Made by a program: the position numbers and the translations under genes
The notes under the pieces: model-generated
Database searches by the model: none
The model's input: only the letters and a program-made list of their open reading frames with translations
Told to the model about the DNA's origin: nothing
Origin: Certhia americana
Taxonomy: Eukaryota > Chordata > Aves > Passeriformes > Certhiidae
Assembly: GCA_018697195.1 (NCBI GenBank)
Contig: CM031859.1
Coordinates: 57,493,524-57,557,523 of the forward strand
Length of the DNA stretch: 64,000 bases
Direction: 5' to 3'
Part shown: positions 24,960 through 38,468 of the stretch, piece after piece
How the letters are laid out: each line of letters begins with the position of its first letter
Numbering within the stretch: the stretch's first letter is position 1

Positions 24960-25246
24960 TGTCATGCGAGCCCAAGAACCTTTATTCACCTCCCAGGACA
25001 AGTTTGTACATTTCCATCAGCAAGGTTTCTATGTAAAATTTCCTTATTCCTTCTTCTTATTCTGTCCTGAAATTAGCCCCATGATTTCATTGTGCAATAG
25101 AATGTTTAGTCCCTAGTTTTGTTTCCATGGGCATTGGGGGGGTTTGCTGTTTAGCCCACAAACATGAGCAATTTTCCATCCTTAATTTTCTATGAAATGC
25201 AGCTGAAACATCAGCTCTGGATACTCTATAAAGGGAATGCATGACA
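24960..25246 (-). mobile_element. Candidate short LTR (or MITE) with 8-bp inverted ends
   Basis: A 287-bp segment that starts TGTCATGC and ends GCATGACA, perfect 8-bp inverted repeats with the canonical TG...CA termini of an LTR. On the minus strand an AATAAA signal (TTTATT on plus, 24981-24986) lies about 20 bp from the 3' end, followed by GGTTCTTGGGCTCG and the terminus, as in an LTR R-U5. I find no target site duplication (flanks are CTCAT and AGGGA), and the TATA region is unclear. A small non-autonomous DNA transposon is the main alternative. Confidence 0.5.
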
Positions 25247-28200
25247 AGGGAGATATAATCTTGCTATCAAGTACAATACACATCTTTGCAGCAAAATCAT
25301 ATTTAAATGAAGGATTTATTTCAGCATGAAGAGAATAATGGTAGCTAACAGGACATGAATGCAGAATTTAAAAGGTAACAGGTTGCTTAATCTACTTAAC
25401 TGGGAATTAAAATTAGAACTATTGAAATCTTGCAGCTGTAGCGAACTCACACACACACACACAAAAAAAACCCCCAAAAAACCTGAAAAGACAAAATCTC
25501 AGACAAATGAAGCTAAAGAAAACAAAAGAAATTTACATTTGAGATTCAGTTGATGTTAATGGCTACACAAATAGAAATCATGAAACTGGCATTAAAATGA
25601 AAGGCAGAAATATTTAACACAAATAATATAAGACAAAGACAGTAATTTTATAATAACTCAGTAGGATACAAAAGCAATGTTGACTAAGACTGGGCAAGAG
25701 ACATTGTATAAGGAGCTTTGAAGTGGCAGACAGTGAGATTTCTGTGCCAGGAACAGGGACCTTCTCCCTCTGGAGAATCGAGCACTGGAGGTATATGACA
25801 ATTGTGGCATACATTTTAGAAGCTAGCTAGGCTAAGGTGACTCAATTTTATGTCTTTCAGATTAATATCAGACAATTCTGACAAAAAATAAATGTAATGG
25901 CTGAAACCAGACCAGCTAAATACATAGAAGGAAAGTTACTGTTAAAGATTTGCAACAGCTTATGGGGGAAAAAAGAAAGTTACGGTCAAACTAATTTCAA
26001 TTCTGAAGTCCAAAGTTAGTTGACAAAGAGAAGAGCATTGATACCGTACTGTGCTGTTGATTACTCATCAGCCTGACACCAACAAAAAGAAATACTCAAA
26101 TGAAAAGGCATCTAAGGGATAAAGTCCCAATGCCATACTTCTCGGACCAGCATTGCTACTTCAAAATTGTTATCTAGGCAAAGGATGGGGAACACAGCAT
26201 CGTGCATGTGAAAACGAACATGAACCTCTCTCTCAGTTTACTTGTTCAATAGCCATGCCGGCCTCAAGCTTGTAACCCAAATCCTAGAGATCCAGTACTG
26301 TCTTCAGCAGCGTTTGGTCTACACCTAAATCCTTTTCTAAAAGCTTAATGCTGTCTTTAGGTTTGTAAGCTGGGAGATGCTCAGCAAAAACCCCAAGAGG
26401 TTGTCATCTCTGCCTGCTACCAGACTACCATGTCCATTAGAAGAAGGGTGTTAAAAAACAGGCAGGATAAAACCACACCTTATAACAAGACTCAGAAACC
26501 TTGAAGCATTTTATTACTATAGAAATTACTTCATCTATGCTTCAGTACCTCTGGACAGAAATTTGGCAGAGAGCTCTTCATTCTGCAAGATAGGTCTTTG
26601 AGATGAAATTAGATCATTGGAGGCTGAAAGATACATAAAAAATATCTTCATATAATACATGAAAGATATATAAAAAGTGTAATAAACCTCTGAAAAAAAA
26701 CTGCCAAGACTTCTATGGGAGCTTCTACTATGAATATTTTAAATTAAGATGTTGTTTTGGTTTTTTTTCCATCAAATTATTAAATAAGGAACCCATTTAG
26801 GATAAACATTGATTTATGTTAAGAGATTATCAAAGTTATCAGATCAGGCCTTTTGGTTTTAGAAATCTTTAAAATTAATTTATGCAAAATCTTACATGTA
26901 CAGCTTTCACATGGAAGTTGTTTTAAATGTCTTTTTTTAGGTTTTCTGTCCCTTTACATACCTTTTCAGTCTTTTCTTAAGGGGTTTTCCTGGACTCTGA
27001 TTCTATTTCACTGGCTCTGGTTGGACCACTTTTTTCTTTTCTCTTACTAAGGAATCTCACCTTTACTTTTTTCACCTCTGTTTTTTTCTCCAGTTTTAGT
27101 TTTCCGTCTCCACTTCTTAGTTGGTGCTCCTTCCAATCCCTCCCTTGCCTTTCTCATTTTCAACCTTTCTCTTCCTTCTCTTTTTGTCCTGTTTATTTTT
27201 TTGATTAAATTATTTAATGTGATTGAATATGGAATAAGTCTTTCAGGGAATATAAATATAAGGTACTAACCACTATAAAATAATAAACAAAACATATCTG
27301 TTTATATAAACAGAAGTAAAAAAGTGTGGGCCAAAGTATCAACATCAAAGCACACTGAGTTGATTTATGAACATGTTGAATTGGAGCATCTTAGCTAACT
27401 GCTTTTGATTCTGACTTTGATAGCTTCACTCATGGTGAATTTTATAAAATATAAAGGTAGAAATGTTGAAACCACTTTAAAGAGTCAGCAGAATGCATAT
27501 ATATACCTTTATCCTTAAAGAGCAAATCACAGCCAGGGGCAATCTTACTGTTCTAGAAATTCTCACAGATGTATCAGGAAGGCATTATCTTCTTAAGGAC
27601 TCTCATCATCCTTTCCGAGATAAGTTGATGCATTCAATTACATTCCTGTTGTGCGGCCCCAGAGTCCTGCAATTATTTATTCTTCCACAGATCCAGCAGG
27701 GTTTCAAGTCCTTCTGTTCATTCCCTTCAGGATGTTACAATCCAAATTGGTGGAACTACTTTTCTCTATTCACTGGAACTAATCACTGGACCAAAATACT
27801 GCAATTTAACTTCCAGGAAGAAAATAATTTTTTTTATATCTGACTGAGAATTTTACACAGAAGTCTAACATGCTTTCATTCATCTGACTCCTACATATTT
27901 CAGTGTATTTACTGAATAATCTCGTATTTCCCTGTGAATATATGGAATCTGGGTTAAATGGTCAAGCATGAATAAAGTGCTCATCATGGGCAAGTTTGTC
28001 CTGAACACATCTGAAACACCTTTTTTCACTTAGCCACAAGTCACATATTTTTCATTTTTATGCCATGCTATTTCTGTGAAAAAATCTATTCATGAAGGCT
28101 GATTTGTATGCAGCCTTTCACCTTTTATTAAAACAATACATATTCTTGTTAGATGTTAACTTTACATTTCGGACATAGCTGTTCTATCAAAGCCAATCTA

Positions 28201-31094
28201 TTAAATTTATTTGTGATGATATGTGCACATTACTGCTCATGGGGAGCCAGAATTTGGCTTTTGAGTACCTGGGAAGGAGCCCAGCTGTTGAAAAGCTAAA
28301 TAGTAGTCTTCAAGTAAGACTTAAGATATTCTCTCTTTACATTACAGTATTTGGTTCAAAAGCACAACAGTACCTCCAGAATATTAAAGAACTTGTATGA
28401 GAATTTGAAACAAATAAAGAAAAATTATAATAAGCAAATAAAAATATAATAACTATACTGTTCCAGGAAAATATTGTAGATACAGAATTTATCTCAGTGC
28501 CTCAGCACAGGCTTGCTTCTTCATTCTTTTTCTTAATAAATGTATTCATTTACTTGTAAGCTTAGCAGCAGCAGTTTTCTTAAAAGAAAAAAAAAAAAAA
28601 AGGATGAGTGGTAAGAAAAAACAGGCAGAAAATTCATCAGATAACTATTTGAAAGGCATGATTAGACACCTCAGCAGGGCAGTGAGAAAGTTATGGATCA
28701 CTGAGCCCCTGCACAGAGAGTGGCAGGTAAAAGTGGGTTAGGAGTGATGAGTGACAGAAGTTAACTTAATGTGGAAAGGAATCCACAAAACTTAACAGTG
28801 CTCATGGGTTTGGCAAGAGGAAACTTTATCTGTGTTGAGGTAGCTGAACCCAATGGGCAGTGGCAGCCAGGGGCTGTCTTCCTGTCTCAGCCCCATGGAT
28901 GTGGGGCTGCTGCTGCTCCCTCTCCCTGAGTGCAGGCAGAAGAGAGACTGAGCACCTACTCCTGATAACTGCACATGTGCACTCACACTGCCCACCCATC
29001 CAGCCATACAGGGAGACACAGAGAGAAAGCACAGTCTCATACAACCCTCAGGTGAACAAGAAGAGCATAGGTGGCCCAGTCCTGGTCCTTCTCTCCTGCT
29101 CATCAGTACTGGAATCTATCTGCTAGTGCCATGTGGAACATACAGTATATGGGCCACTTTTAGCTTCCTCAGTCTCTCCAGGAGCAGCCCCCAGTGCTCC
29201 TGACTTGTTGGCACCTGCACCCACGAGCCCCTGAGGTTCAAGGATCATTCCTGCTGCTGGGCACAGACCTCTCATGTTCACCAGCCTGTGTGGGCTAAGG
29301 TTTGCCAGCATTCTCACATACATTTGGAGCAGAGAGCACAGCCACAAAAAAATTTTATAAAGAGAAAAAAAAATCAGATTTAAGGAAAAGAGAACGGACT
29401 GCACCCATCAAGTTCAGGGCTCTGTCAGACAAGCTGCCTGACCTTTACTCAGGTAACCATTTCTTACCCTTTTCCTTCTTTTTTTCCACTTTTGTTCCTC
29501 CTCAGTCCACCTTACTTGCACTCTTTCCCCAATTTTGTCTGTTCCCAAAAACTGACCTCAGTGGGTTTCACTCCAGGTTCAATCTTTCTGCCACCCCTTA
29601 GAAGGTCTTAGGGAACAGCTGAATTTTCCATTTCCACTGGGTTAGTAAGGCTCTTTTGCCCATCATTGATCCCTCAGTCTTCCCTGAGTATTTGAGTTCC
29701 ACATGATTAGGCTGTGATCGTTTAAATGAGCAGCCTTCAGCAAAAATAACCGTGCCATGAACATCAGAATGACAGACGGAGTAAATGCCAGCCAAGTTAT
29801 TTATCTGGGGCCAATGAAAGGCTCATAAAATAAAAATGATCAATCTTAAATAAAAGAGGCTATCATGAGAGAATTGCCACAAAATCTTGGGTAAGACAGT
29901 AAAAGAAGAGATGTAAAAGAGATGTTAAAAAAAAGAAAAAAGTGGACAGCTTAAACTAGAGGCAGAAAGAAGCAGCTTTACATCTCCAGCTAGTTCATGA
30001 ATGAGGCATTACATACACACTCCCAGGTCAGACTGCATCCAGAAGGCCTTTGGCTGCACACTCATCAAAGTACACCTTAACCACCTCTCCCTTCTCCCTG
30101 CAGGTAAATAACCACCCTGTATCAAGGACTCAAATGGATCTGTGCATAAACTTGTGTCCTATCACACAGAGGCCAGTGTAGTTTCTGTTTGAGGCTGGAG
30201 AGAAGAGCAGGTCAACGTGGGCATTCACCATGTGCTGGCCAGGTGGGCTGTATTTAGGATGATGATTTGACCACAGATTGCCTTGAGCCAGTACTTCATT
30301 CACAGCTGTGCAGAACAGGACACACACTTTTACTGCAAATGAAATAAAACTACATCTCTGCTAGCCCTGCCATCATGCAAGTGCTATTCACAAGATTTGA
30401 AAAGCACTTGTGTGAGTTTTCACCTAAACGAGATACTAGCATCTATCATATGCTTTAGGGCAGATCCCCATGCCCCAAACCAAAACCAGCACCTGAATTC
30501 ATTGCCAGAGAATATTCCAGGGCAATGGAACTCCACTATCTCTGCTGTAAAATTGCTAGACTTATATGCTTTTAGCTATAGCTAAATTTCAGCTTTAGCT
30601 AACTAATACTCACCCACAGGATTCTGAGAGCTGCTTGGGTATGAACACTGGCTGAGGACAACTTCCCAAAGGACATTTTGATGTGATCAACCAGTTTGGG
30701 AGATAACAGTTTAGAGGACATGGAAACAAGCCATTCAGCACCATTAGACTTCACACTGGGAAGTCATTCAGTTTGCTGCTTTAAATCAACACAGGGCTAC
30801 TGTGGATGGCCAAAAATCCAGTGTGGGATACAGGAGGTACACCAAACGCCTATTCTTTAGAATCCAACCAAATTACCATAAATTGCACTGTTTCTGCAGG
30901 ATTCTTGATGAGATAAGGAGCTACCCTGCATAAAGAAATGCTTGGAGGAACTGGGACTAAAGTATACATTTAACTGAAAGGATAAAAAAACTCCACTGTT
31001 TTTTGTTATGTTCTTTTCTGAGCATAGAGAGGACAGCAAAAACTGAGATCAAGTGTATTCTTCACTAAAGAAGAGAACTTGTGATTAAAGATTT
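25247..31094. other. Non-coding stretch, nothing firmly recognised
   Basis: Includes a short (CA)n plus A-rich tract at 25447-25491, a long pyrimidine-rich plus strand at about 26920-27200, a poly-A run at 28587-28601 and a moderately GC-richer patch at 28800-29260. No open frame exceeds about 116 codons or carries a known motif. Confidence 0.5.
27050..27200. repeat. Pyrimidine-rich tract
   Basis: About 150 bp dominated by C and T on the plus strand. It is low complexity and not a clean tandem repeat. Such strand asymmetry can favour triplex DNA; that is inference. Confidence 0.6.
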
Positions 31095-31143
31095 TTTTAG
31101 CCTACATGTCCCTTGAAAAGGTGTCAGCACATGTAGGCTAAAA
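31095..31143. repeat. Perfect 15-bp inverted repeat (hairpin)
   Basis: TTTTAGCCTACATGT at 31095-31109 and its exact reverse complement ACATGTAGGCTAAAA at 31129-31143, separated by 19 bases that can themselves pair weakly (CCTT with AAGG). It would form a strong hairpin in RNA or a cruciform in DNA. It is not explained by any element I recognise. A tiny palindromic transposon remnant or a small structured RNA are possible. Confidence 0.85.
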
Positions 31144-34100
31144 TAATAGGTGCTTAGACCAGGATTTGCACAACACAGCTTTAAATACATTTCCATTATC
31201 TTTTTGAACTCATGAATAGATTCACTAAACTTCAGAATACAGTATATACATTAAAATGTTTTGTCTTTCTCCATAATATAATTCTTTAGCATTTTAAAGT
31301 GCAACTGCAGTGGTATTTATGATTCTAGCACAAAAGAAATTGGATTTTCACAACACATAATGCCACACAGCTGCAGAAATCATTCCATTTCCTGTGCAGA
31401 GATTAAAGATTCAATTGAGTAACAAAATGTCTAGTTTTAATCAAAGATCAGAAAGAACAGAACAGGTTCTTTTTTTTTTTTTCTATTTCAATTTTTTACT
31501 TTAAGCATGAACATTTTAACATAAAAATAAATTATTTCAGAGGTAGAGATTCTGATTTTATTACCATCTCAGAAGAAATATTTCCATCCTTTTAAAAGCT
31601 TTCCATGCATTGCTAAATGACAAATGCACTGAAACAGAATTTATGGTCTCAAAAGTATAAAATTTCTATTTTTCTGTGTCTTCCCTTGGGATGGAAATAC
31701 AGAGGGAAAAACAATCTCAAAATATTTTCAATTGCATAAATCTTTGCAGTTACTTGAAAAGTCCACCAACTTCAGGCCACAAGGCAGACTCAGAGAGTTT
31801 GGAGCTCCTCTCCCTACATGAGAGACTTTTCTGACCAGAGGCATGAAGAGAGCTTGCAGAGTATTCCCTGGCCAAGTAACTTCAAGTCACTGTGTTTTCA
31901 AAATTTTAAAATATTTATTTAAAAAATAGAAACATGAAAACAGAAGACATTTCTACAGGAGATAGCTAGAAATATGCAGATTTTCTTTTTCCTCTTTTTT
32001 ATTTTTTTTTCCCCTCAAGGTCAATTAAATGAGTTAGAAAATGCTTTCTCAACAGTCAATCACATCTCTCAAATTTTGAAACTTCAAAAACTGAAATTCC
32101 ATCTTCCCACAGTCTCCTGTAATAGGAGTGGCTTTATGCAATGATTAGCTAATGAGAAAGAAAGTATAATGGATATAAAGGTGAATATTTCCCATTCGCA
32201 GTCATGCTGCAGATGCCGTAGTCATGAAATTGCTTCTGATGCACATGTCCAGAGACAGAAAAAATGCCAACAGAAAAGACACATGAATTGCAGTGAAGCC
32301 TGTAGAATTGCTGCTCTGGCAGCAGTTACGAATCTTATTTTGTTTTCAGATGTTGCTGTGCATATTATTGCTCATATCAAATCTGCACAGAAGATAGCAA
32401 TTGTCACTGGCAAAACTGCGTGCTAAATTTGGAAGTGCTTAAAGTCAGTGAGTCAAGTTGTACCCAGAATCTAGTCCAAGAGGCAGAAAAGGGAAAAAAT
32501 TCTCTCTCAAGATGGCCTTTTTTATGTGGTCAGGACTCCTCAGACAATGCTCCAGCAGTTATGAGAACCATCTTAAATTCTGGGGTTTTCTGGTCATGGT
32601 GAGAAGGTGGAGGAGGGTGTTTTGTTATATTACATTGGACACTGCCTGACTGAAATGTTGCAGACCTCTTAGTTGCCTTTCAAAAAAATGAATCCATGCC
32701 CCAGGTAATTCCTAAGTTGAAAGATGGACAGAAAATACAAAGCAAAAAATACTTGGCCCTATCAGGTAGGAGCAGTGGAGTGATGCAGTAAGGCATCTGG
32801 ATCACAGGGCAGCTACCTCTTGTACTTTATTGCTGTGCCAATACATCCCTAAATGTCCTGAAGAAAAAGGCAAAGACTGCTCAGTACTTAAAATCTGAAG
32901 CTTATAGTCTCTGTTCAAACTGTTTCCTCCTATAAAGAGCCTATTTTGAGACGCTTTCAGTGCTAATAACTGGAAAGAAGCAATCGCCTGACTCTTGGAG
33001 TTCTACAATCATTCTGCATACAATGTTACATTGAGTGCCTGCCCCACTCAGTTTTTGGCTGGGGCACAGAGCAGGGTGAGGAGGTGTCCTGGAAAGTGCT
33101 GGGAATCAGGAAGAGGTGTTCAGTGACCACTTTTGGACTAGTGAAATCTTCTGGGTGTCTACAGTATAGCCTGCTGAGCTCTTGAGCACTTGTATCTGCC
33201 TCAGGACAGCAGTGTGTCCCACCTCACAGTATCACCACAGAGATGGCCCCAGAAAGCATCCTCAAATGGCCCTCAGAAAACTGAAATGAGGAAAGAACAC
33301 AGATGGTATGATTTAAAGCAGTATCACCTAGCTCAACAGCAAGATCAGAGCACCACCAGCACTCTTAGGGGGAAAATTTTCCCAGGCTCTTGTCCTTTCC
33401 TTTCAGGAAAGCAGGAACTGAGGCTGGATGTCACGAGTGTCAGCAGGAGCGGAGGTACTTGTGAAGAAAGGTACAGTCTAGAGGAAGTATGTCGTCATTG
33501 CAGGGCTTCATTTCTTCTCTCAATTCTTTTGTTATTTAGCTCTCTGCTACAGTGGGAAACCAAGAAGGAGAGAAGCAGGAAGAAGGAAGAACATAAGAAA
33601 ATACCATGTGCAAGTCCTTTTAATAGATTGACTAATCTGCTCAGACAGTGGCCACAGGCTGGAGAGGTGCTACCTCGGCACAATTTCCAGGTCAGAAAGA
33701 AAAGCCATTTGTCTGCATAACTTTTGTATACAGACCATTTTGAGCAAAATAAAATGATTAAGATGTTCCAGCCTGCCCTCAGAAAAAAAACCACACAGGT
33801 GTGCGTGCACCCATTACACTTGGGGTGAATTCAAATGCTTTTTTTTTGCCTTGTCCCAAAATTAGAGTGATATTTAAACACCATTCAAGAGCTTCCTTGG
33901 CTATTGTAATGCCTCATTTAGATTTGGCAGAGCTCTTGCTGACTCCTGTCAGCCCTTTTCATCTGCACTGAACCTGACAGCAGAGTCTCAGAGAAGAAAA
34001 TTACGGATTTAGACACAAAATTCAGCCCTCATCCACACCAGGTTTTGTTGTCTGAAAGGTGAACTCTGAACTGTTGAGGAATTGTGTTAGGACGTAACAG

Positions 34101-35067
34101 TTCTCATGATAAATGAGCAGCTCAGAGACTTAAGAGTTTTCATGACTGTTATGATTCTTCAATTTTATTATTATACTTTGCACCATTATCTAGCAGGAAG
34201 ACTTACAGTGCAAATGGGGATTCCTTTGAAAGGTGGAAGCAAAACCAGAAGATATTTTGTTGAATTTGCTTTTAACTGGAAGAAAAGAAATAATAGCATC
34301 TAGTCTCATTAATTTTTCACAAATACAGTCAACTTTCTGTCCTTCAAAGACAATGCACAAAAAAATCTACCTTTAAAAAAATAAAGTTTTTATTTATAAG
34401 AAAGCACTGAATACATATGCCTTGTAGATTAATTAAATTAGGGAAAATTATTAGATAGCATTAATAAAAATTCTCCTCAAACAAACCCTTTGGCTGAAGC
34501 AAAGGGCAAGTCTTTTTTATATAAAATTTTAGATCTTAACCAACAAGCATACTGAATTATTACATTGGGCCAGCCTCAGCACTAAAATGGTGGCATCTAG
34601 GAAATACCACATCCAGTAAAATAAATGACAGTGTAAAAACAATTTCAGTAAGATTTTAATGTTAATACAAGGCATTTTTGCTAACAGACAGATGGATTAT
34701 ACTTAAAGATGAACATTAGAAAAGGAGTTCTTCCAAGTCATAAGCACCATTCCATTTGTTGCTGTTACTCAGAGGGTCAGCACAACTTTTGCATGCCTAT
34801 ATTTTGCTGTTGTGTCTTTCAGAACACTTGTCTAAGAACCACAGAACATTGCCAAAAAAAAAAAAATTCTATAAAATATTTTGCTTAAAATCTGTGGACA
34901 GAGGGAGGGAGGCTGAATATAGAAAACATTCGGCATTCCAAGAGTTGCCTGCCTATTGCTATAATTTACATCAACATTTTTTCAAAACATTTGGAATTAT
35001 AATGACAAAAGGATAATTTTATAAAGCAGTAATAATTTTAATTGCCCATATTATTAGTATTGACTGA
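31144..35067. other. Non-coding stretch, nothing firmly recognised
   Basis: AT-rich, with a T run at 31469-31482. Two open frames are discussed as findings: an 85-codon ATG frame at 32169-32426, and the longest open frame of the window at 33190-33720, which opens with TTG and not ATG. Neither has a recognisable domain. Confidence 0.5.
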
Positions 35068-35552
35068 CAGCCAGCACAAGAAAGTCATGGACCTGTTAGA
35101 AGGGGTCTGGGCAAGTGCCACGAAAATGACCAGGGGATGAAATGCTTCCCCTAATGAAGAAAAGCTGAGAGAATTATGGTTGTTCAGCCTGCAGAAGAGA
35201 AGGCTCTGTAGGCACTTTATCTTAACTCACTCATAAAAGGAGCTTAGAAGAAAGATGGAGAAAGACTTTTTACCAGGGCAAGTGGTGACAAGACAAGGGA
35301 TTATGATTCTACACTGAAAGAGGGTAGATTTAAATTAGATCCAAGAAAGGAATTTTTTGATAATGAGGGTGGTGAGGCATTGGAACAGGTTGCCCAGAGA
35401 AGTTGTGGACTGTCCATCCCTGGAAATGTTTCAGGCCAGGCTGGATGGTGCTTTGAGCAACCTGGCCTAGTGAAAGGTGCTCCTGTCCATGGGGAGTTGG
35501 AACTAGATGATGTTTAAGGTACCTTCCAAACAAAACCATTCTACAATTCCCC
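35068..35552 (+). mobile_element. CR1-type LINE, 3' end (5'-truncated)
   Basis: The best-preserved transposon in the window, about 485 bp. Characteristic CR1 words occur in order: 'agcacaagaaagtcatgg', 'gccacgaaaatgacc', 'gaaaagctgagagaatt', 'gttcagcctgcagaagaga', 'gagggtagatttaaattaga', 'ggaacaggttgcccagagaa', 'ggctggatggtgctttgagc' and the tail 'ccattctacaattcc'. This is the end of the reverse transcriptase reading frame and the 3' untranslated region; the rest is absent, as is normal for 5'-truncated LINE copies. The open frame on the opposite strand here is a shadow. No target duplication is expected for CR1, and none was seen. Confidence 0.92.
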
Positions 35553-36993
35553 AACAGGTGGTTGCTGAGGCAGTAATAATTATCACGGGTTATTTACCAC
35601 CTTATGGAAAACCAGTAAAAAGCATATCCAATGCTGTTCTCCTTCTGCAAATGGTTTCTTGGAATTTATAACTACATATACACATGCTGTGGTTCAGATT
35701 GACCCTTCTCAGCTTTAGATTTCAACACTTTCTTGTCAAACATTGAAAAATGTCAAAAACATACAGCTAGCACAAAATTAGTTCGACTCTCACATACTGA
35801 CTAAAACAAGTAGCTGGGTAAGAGTGGTTGTGTATCAGTAAAATGTAATTTTCCCTTCACCTCTTCAGTGGGTCTGGGTAAAAATAATTGCTGAATATTC
35901 AAACATATGCTGTCAAAACACTAACTTCAATTAATTAGATTCTTCTGGATATAGTTTTAAATACGACACTATATTCAGCTAAATTAGAGTTTGGGGACAA
36001 AATGCCCTACAAAATCATGCTTAGAAGCATTCTGTCCCTTGCAGTTTGTATAGAATTACTTTGTGGAGAGCTTTCACAGTGAAATTCTTCAATAAGTTTT
36101 CTCTGAACATCCTCTTAGAATCAGAGAGTAATCTCAAAATAATTACGCTCACTTGAGATATGGCAGTCTTACCTCCCTGTTCTTTTTCTCTAGAACATCA
36201 CCTAGACAACCTGACAGTGCATTTGCGAGACACTGACATATGCGTATGTCGAGAGCACCACAATTCAAACTCCTGACTCATATTCCTGTACCTTCTTCTC
36301 AAGTCTATCAACTTTTCCTCCAACTTCTGTTGAAGTGCATTTGAAAGGCGATATACGGTACTTATTTACATAATAATGCCATATAATGGTACTTGCACTG
36401 TACTACCTTTGGTTTCTACTACCGCCGTAACCCATGTGCTTTCATTAAGCTGACGTAGTGGCAGCCATTAGACATTAAATAGAAGAGTCTTGAAAGTATC
36501 ATGAGGAGACACAGCTGATAAATGCTAATTGATCTTCTAATAAAGTAATTGTGTGAGACAGGAGAAAACCTTCTGGAATACTGAAGACTCTTAAGACACA
36601 TTTTCCACGAATAATGAGAGTTCTTGAGCTCTTCATCACCTTAAGAAGTAATTGTGCAGCTTACTTTATAACAGGTAATTTCAAAGGCAATGATGAGAAA
36701 ATTCACAGATGCTTTCTACATGCTGCATAATAAATAGACATGCTGGCAGTGATTAAGCAGCTTCCTTCCATTCTGTAAATTGTTGACATTACAGACCCAA
36801 GTTCTTTGCTGCAAACTAAGAAAAGCATCGGCAAAGTTTTATTCCTTGTCATCTTGCAGAAAGACCAGTTGCTAGTCTAATTTGTAATATATGTAGGACA
36901 CTTAACCATGTGTCTAATATATAATAATATATGTCTAATCCATATAGTAATCTGTACTTCTGGGTTGTTCTGGGGTGTTTTTTCCTGTTTTAA
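35553..36993. other. AT-rich non-coding stretch
   Basis: No gene or element recognised. Alternating AT runs lie around 36880-36935. Confidence 0.6.
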
Positions 36994-37111
36994 AACAAAA
37001 AAATACCAAACAAATTAAAAAACCCAACAAACCAAACCAAACCAAATCAACCAAAGCAAAGCAAAGCAAACCAAAACAAACCAAAAGAAAACAAACAAAA
37101 AAACCCCACTT
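36994..37111. repeat. A/C-rich low-complexity tract
   Basis: Irregular ACC, AAAC and AAAGC words dominate. The open frame through it (rich in K, Q, P, N and T) is a composition artefact. Confidence 0.85.
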
Positions 37112-38436
37112 AAAAAAACACCAGTTCGCTTGTTTGGAATCTAGTGAGTGTATGAAACTCTGTAGAATACTCTTATCAATTGCTTGGATTGCTGGAATGA
37201 ATTGGTAGGATTACTGTCACAGACCTTTCTAAACTCTCAGCACCAGGGCAAAAATGGATCAAAACAGCTTGGTGTAACATTTTACATCCTGCCTGCAAGA
37301 CAGTTAATCACACTTCAGAAAATTAAGCCCATGGTGATCCTCACTTTGTCTTCAGCACTAAGATTTTGGAGAATGCTTGGAATAAAACCTGCAGTCAGTG
37401 AAGTCAGTGGCAGTGGAGAAGATGGACAGTAGAGTGGGGAGATGCTCTCTCCTACCTGTACCCATGGAAGCATATGAGCACTTTCCCTGTACATCCACCT
37501 TAGCCCCAGGAACGTCAGGGTAGTACTTCACAGTCCTTACTGTGCAAAAACGACGAATGAGAGTGGGTGTATCTTTGCTACTCATGGACATTTGAATGAC
37601 TTTTAATTTGGTCAAAGTTATTGCTTTGTGTAAAACTACCGGAGGGGAAAGTAATAACTGATTTATTGTTAACTGCCATATGGCTCTAGCTAAAACTCTG
37701 ACCTGCAGCAGCTTTTCAGATACTTAACGTTCTTTCATCATTGCTAAATGAGTTTCTGTTATTAACAAACTGACTTCCTTATGAAGGGAACAGAAAAATC
37801 TTCTTCTTTACTGATAACATCTTATTCTCTTGAGTTTTGTAAAGTTCAGTTTGAAGCTTCACAGTACAAAAACACTTTATAAGATCTCTATTGCTCGTAG
37901 TAATATTTATGTTGCTTTAAAAAAAAAAAGACTGACCAACTTATTATAAACAATGAATCAGTTTGCAGCAAAGGACAATATTTCTATAAGTAGCTTAGGG
38001 TTTGAGAATCTACATTTCAAAGTAAGCACAATCTAGGAAGCACACAACCTAAATTTCTTTACAATCATTTTCCTTTATTTTAATTATTGCGCTTAAAGTT
38101 GTTGTCCAGTTGTCCATCAACTTTCCTCAGAAAATATATTGTACACCAACATGTCTTTAGGGCTCCCCTCTCTCATTTACTTTACCAGCTGAACATTGCC
38201 CCAGTCAGAAATGGATTTCTCATTCTGCTCAAGTTCTGTTCTCAGTTTTTCAAGTTGCAGACTCCAGCCATGAGTTGCCACAGTGTGCCTTTGCAGGCCG
38301 TAATAAGTAGCGTTTTAGATCCTCATATCTTCTTTAGTAAAAATATTTACACACCCCAAAGGAGGAATCACAGTTCACTGCCTTTAGCAGAGAGAACTCT
38401 ACACTGTCAGAGTGTCCTCCGGACCCCAGAAATGCA

Positions 38437-38468
<32 letters not shown>

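Noticed and set aside
35330..35554. 74-codon minus-strand open frame
   Set aside because: Antisense shadow of the CR1 3' region.
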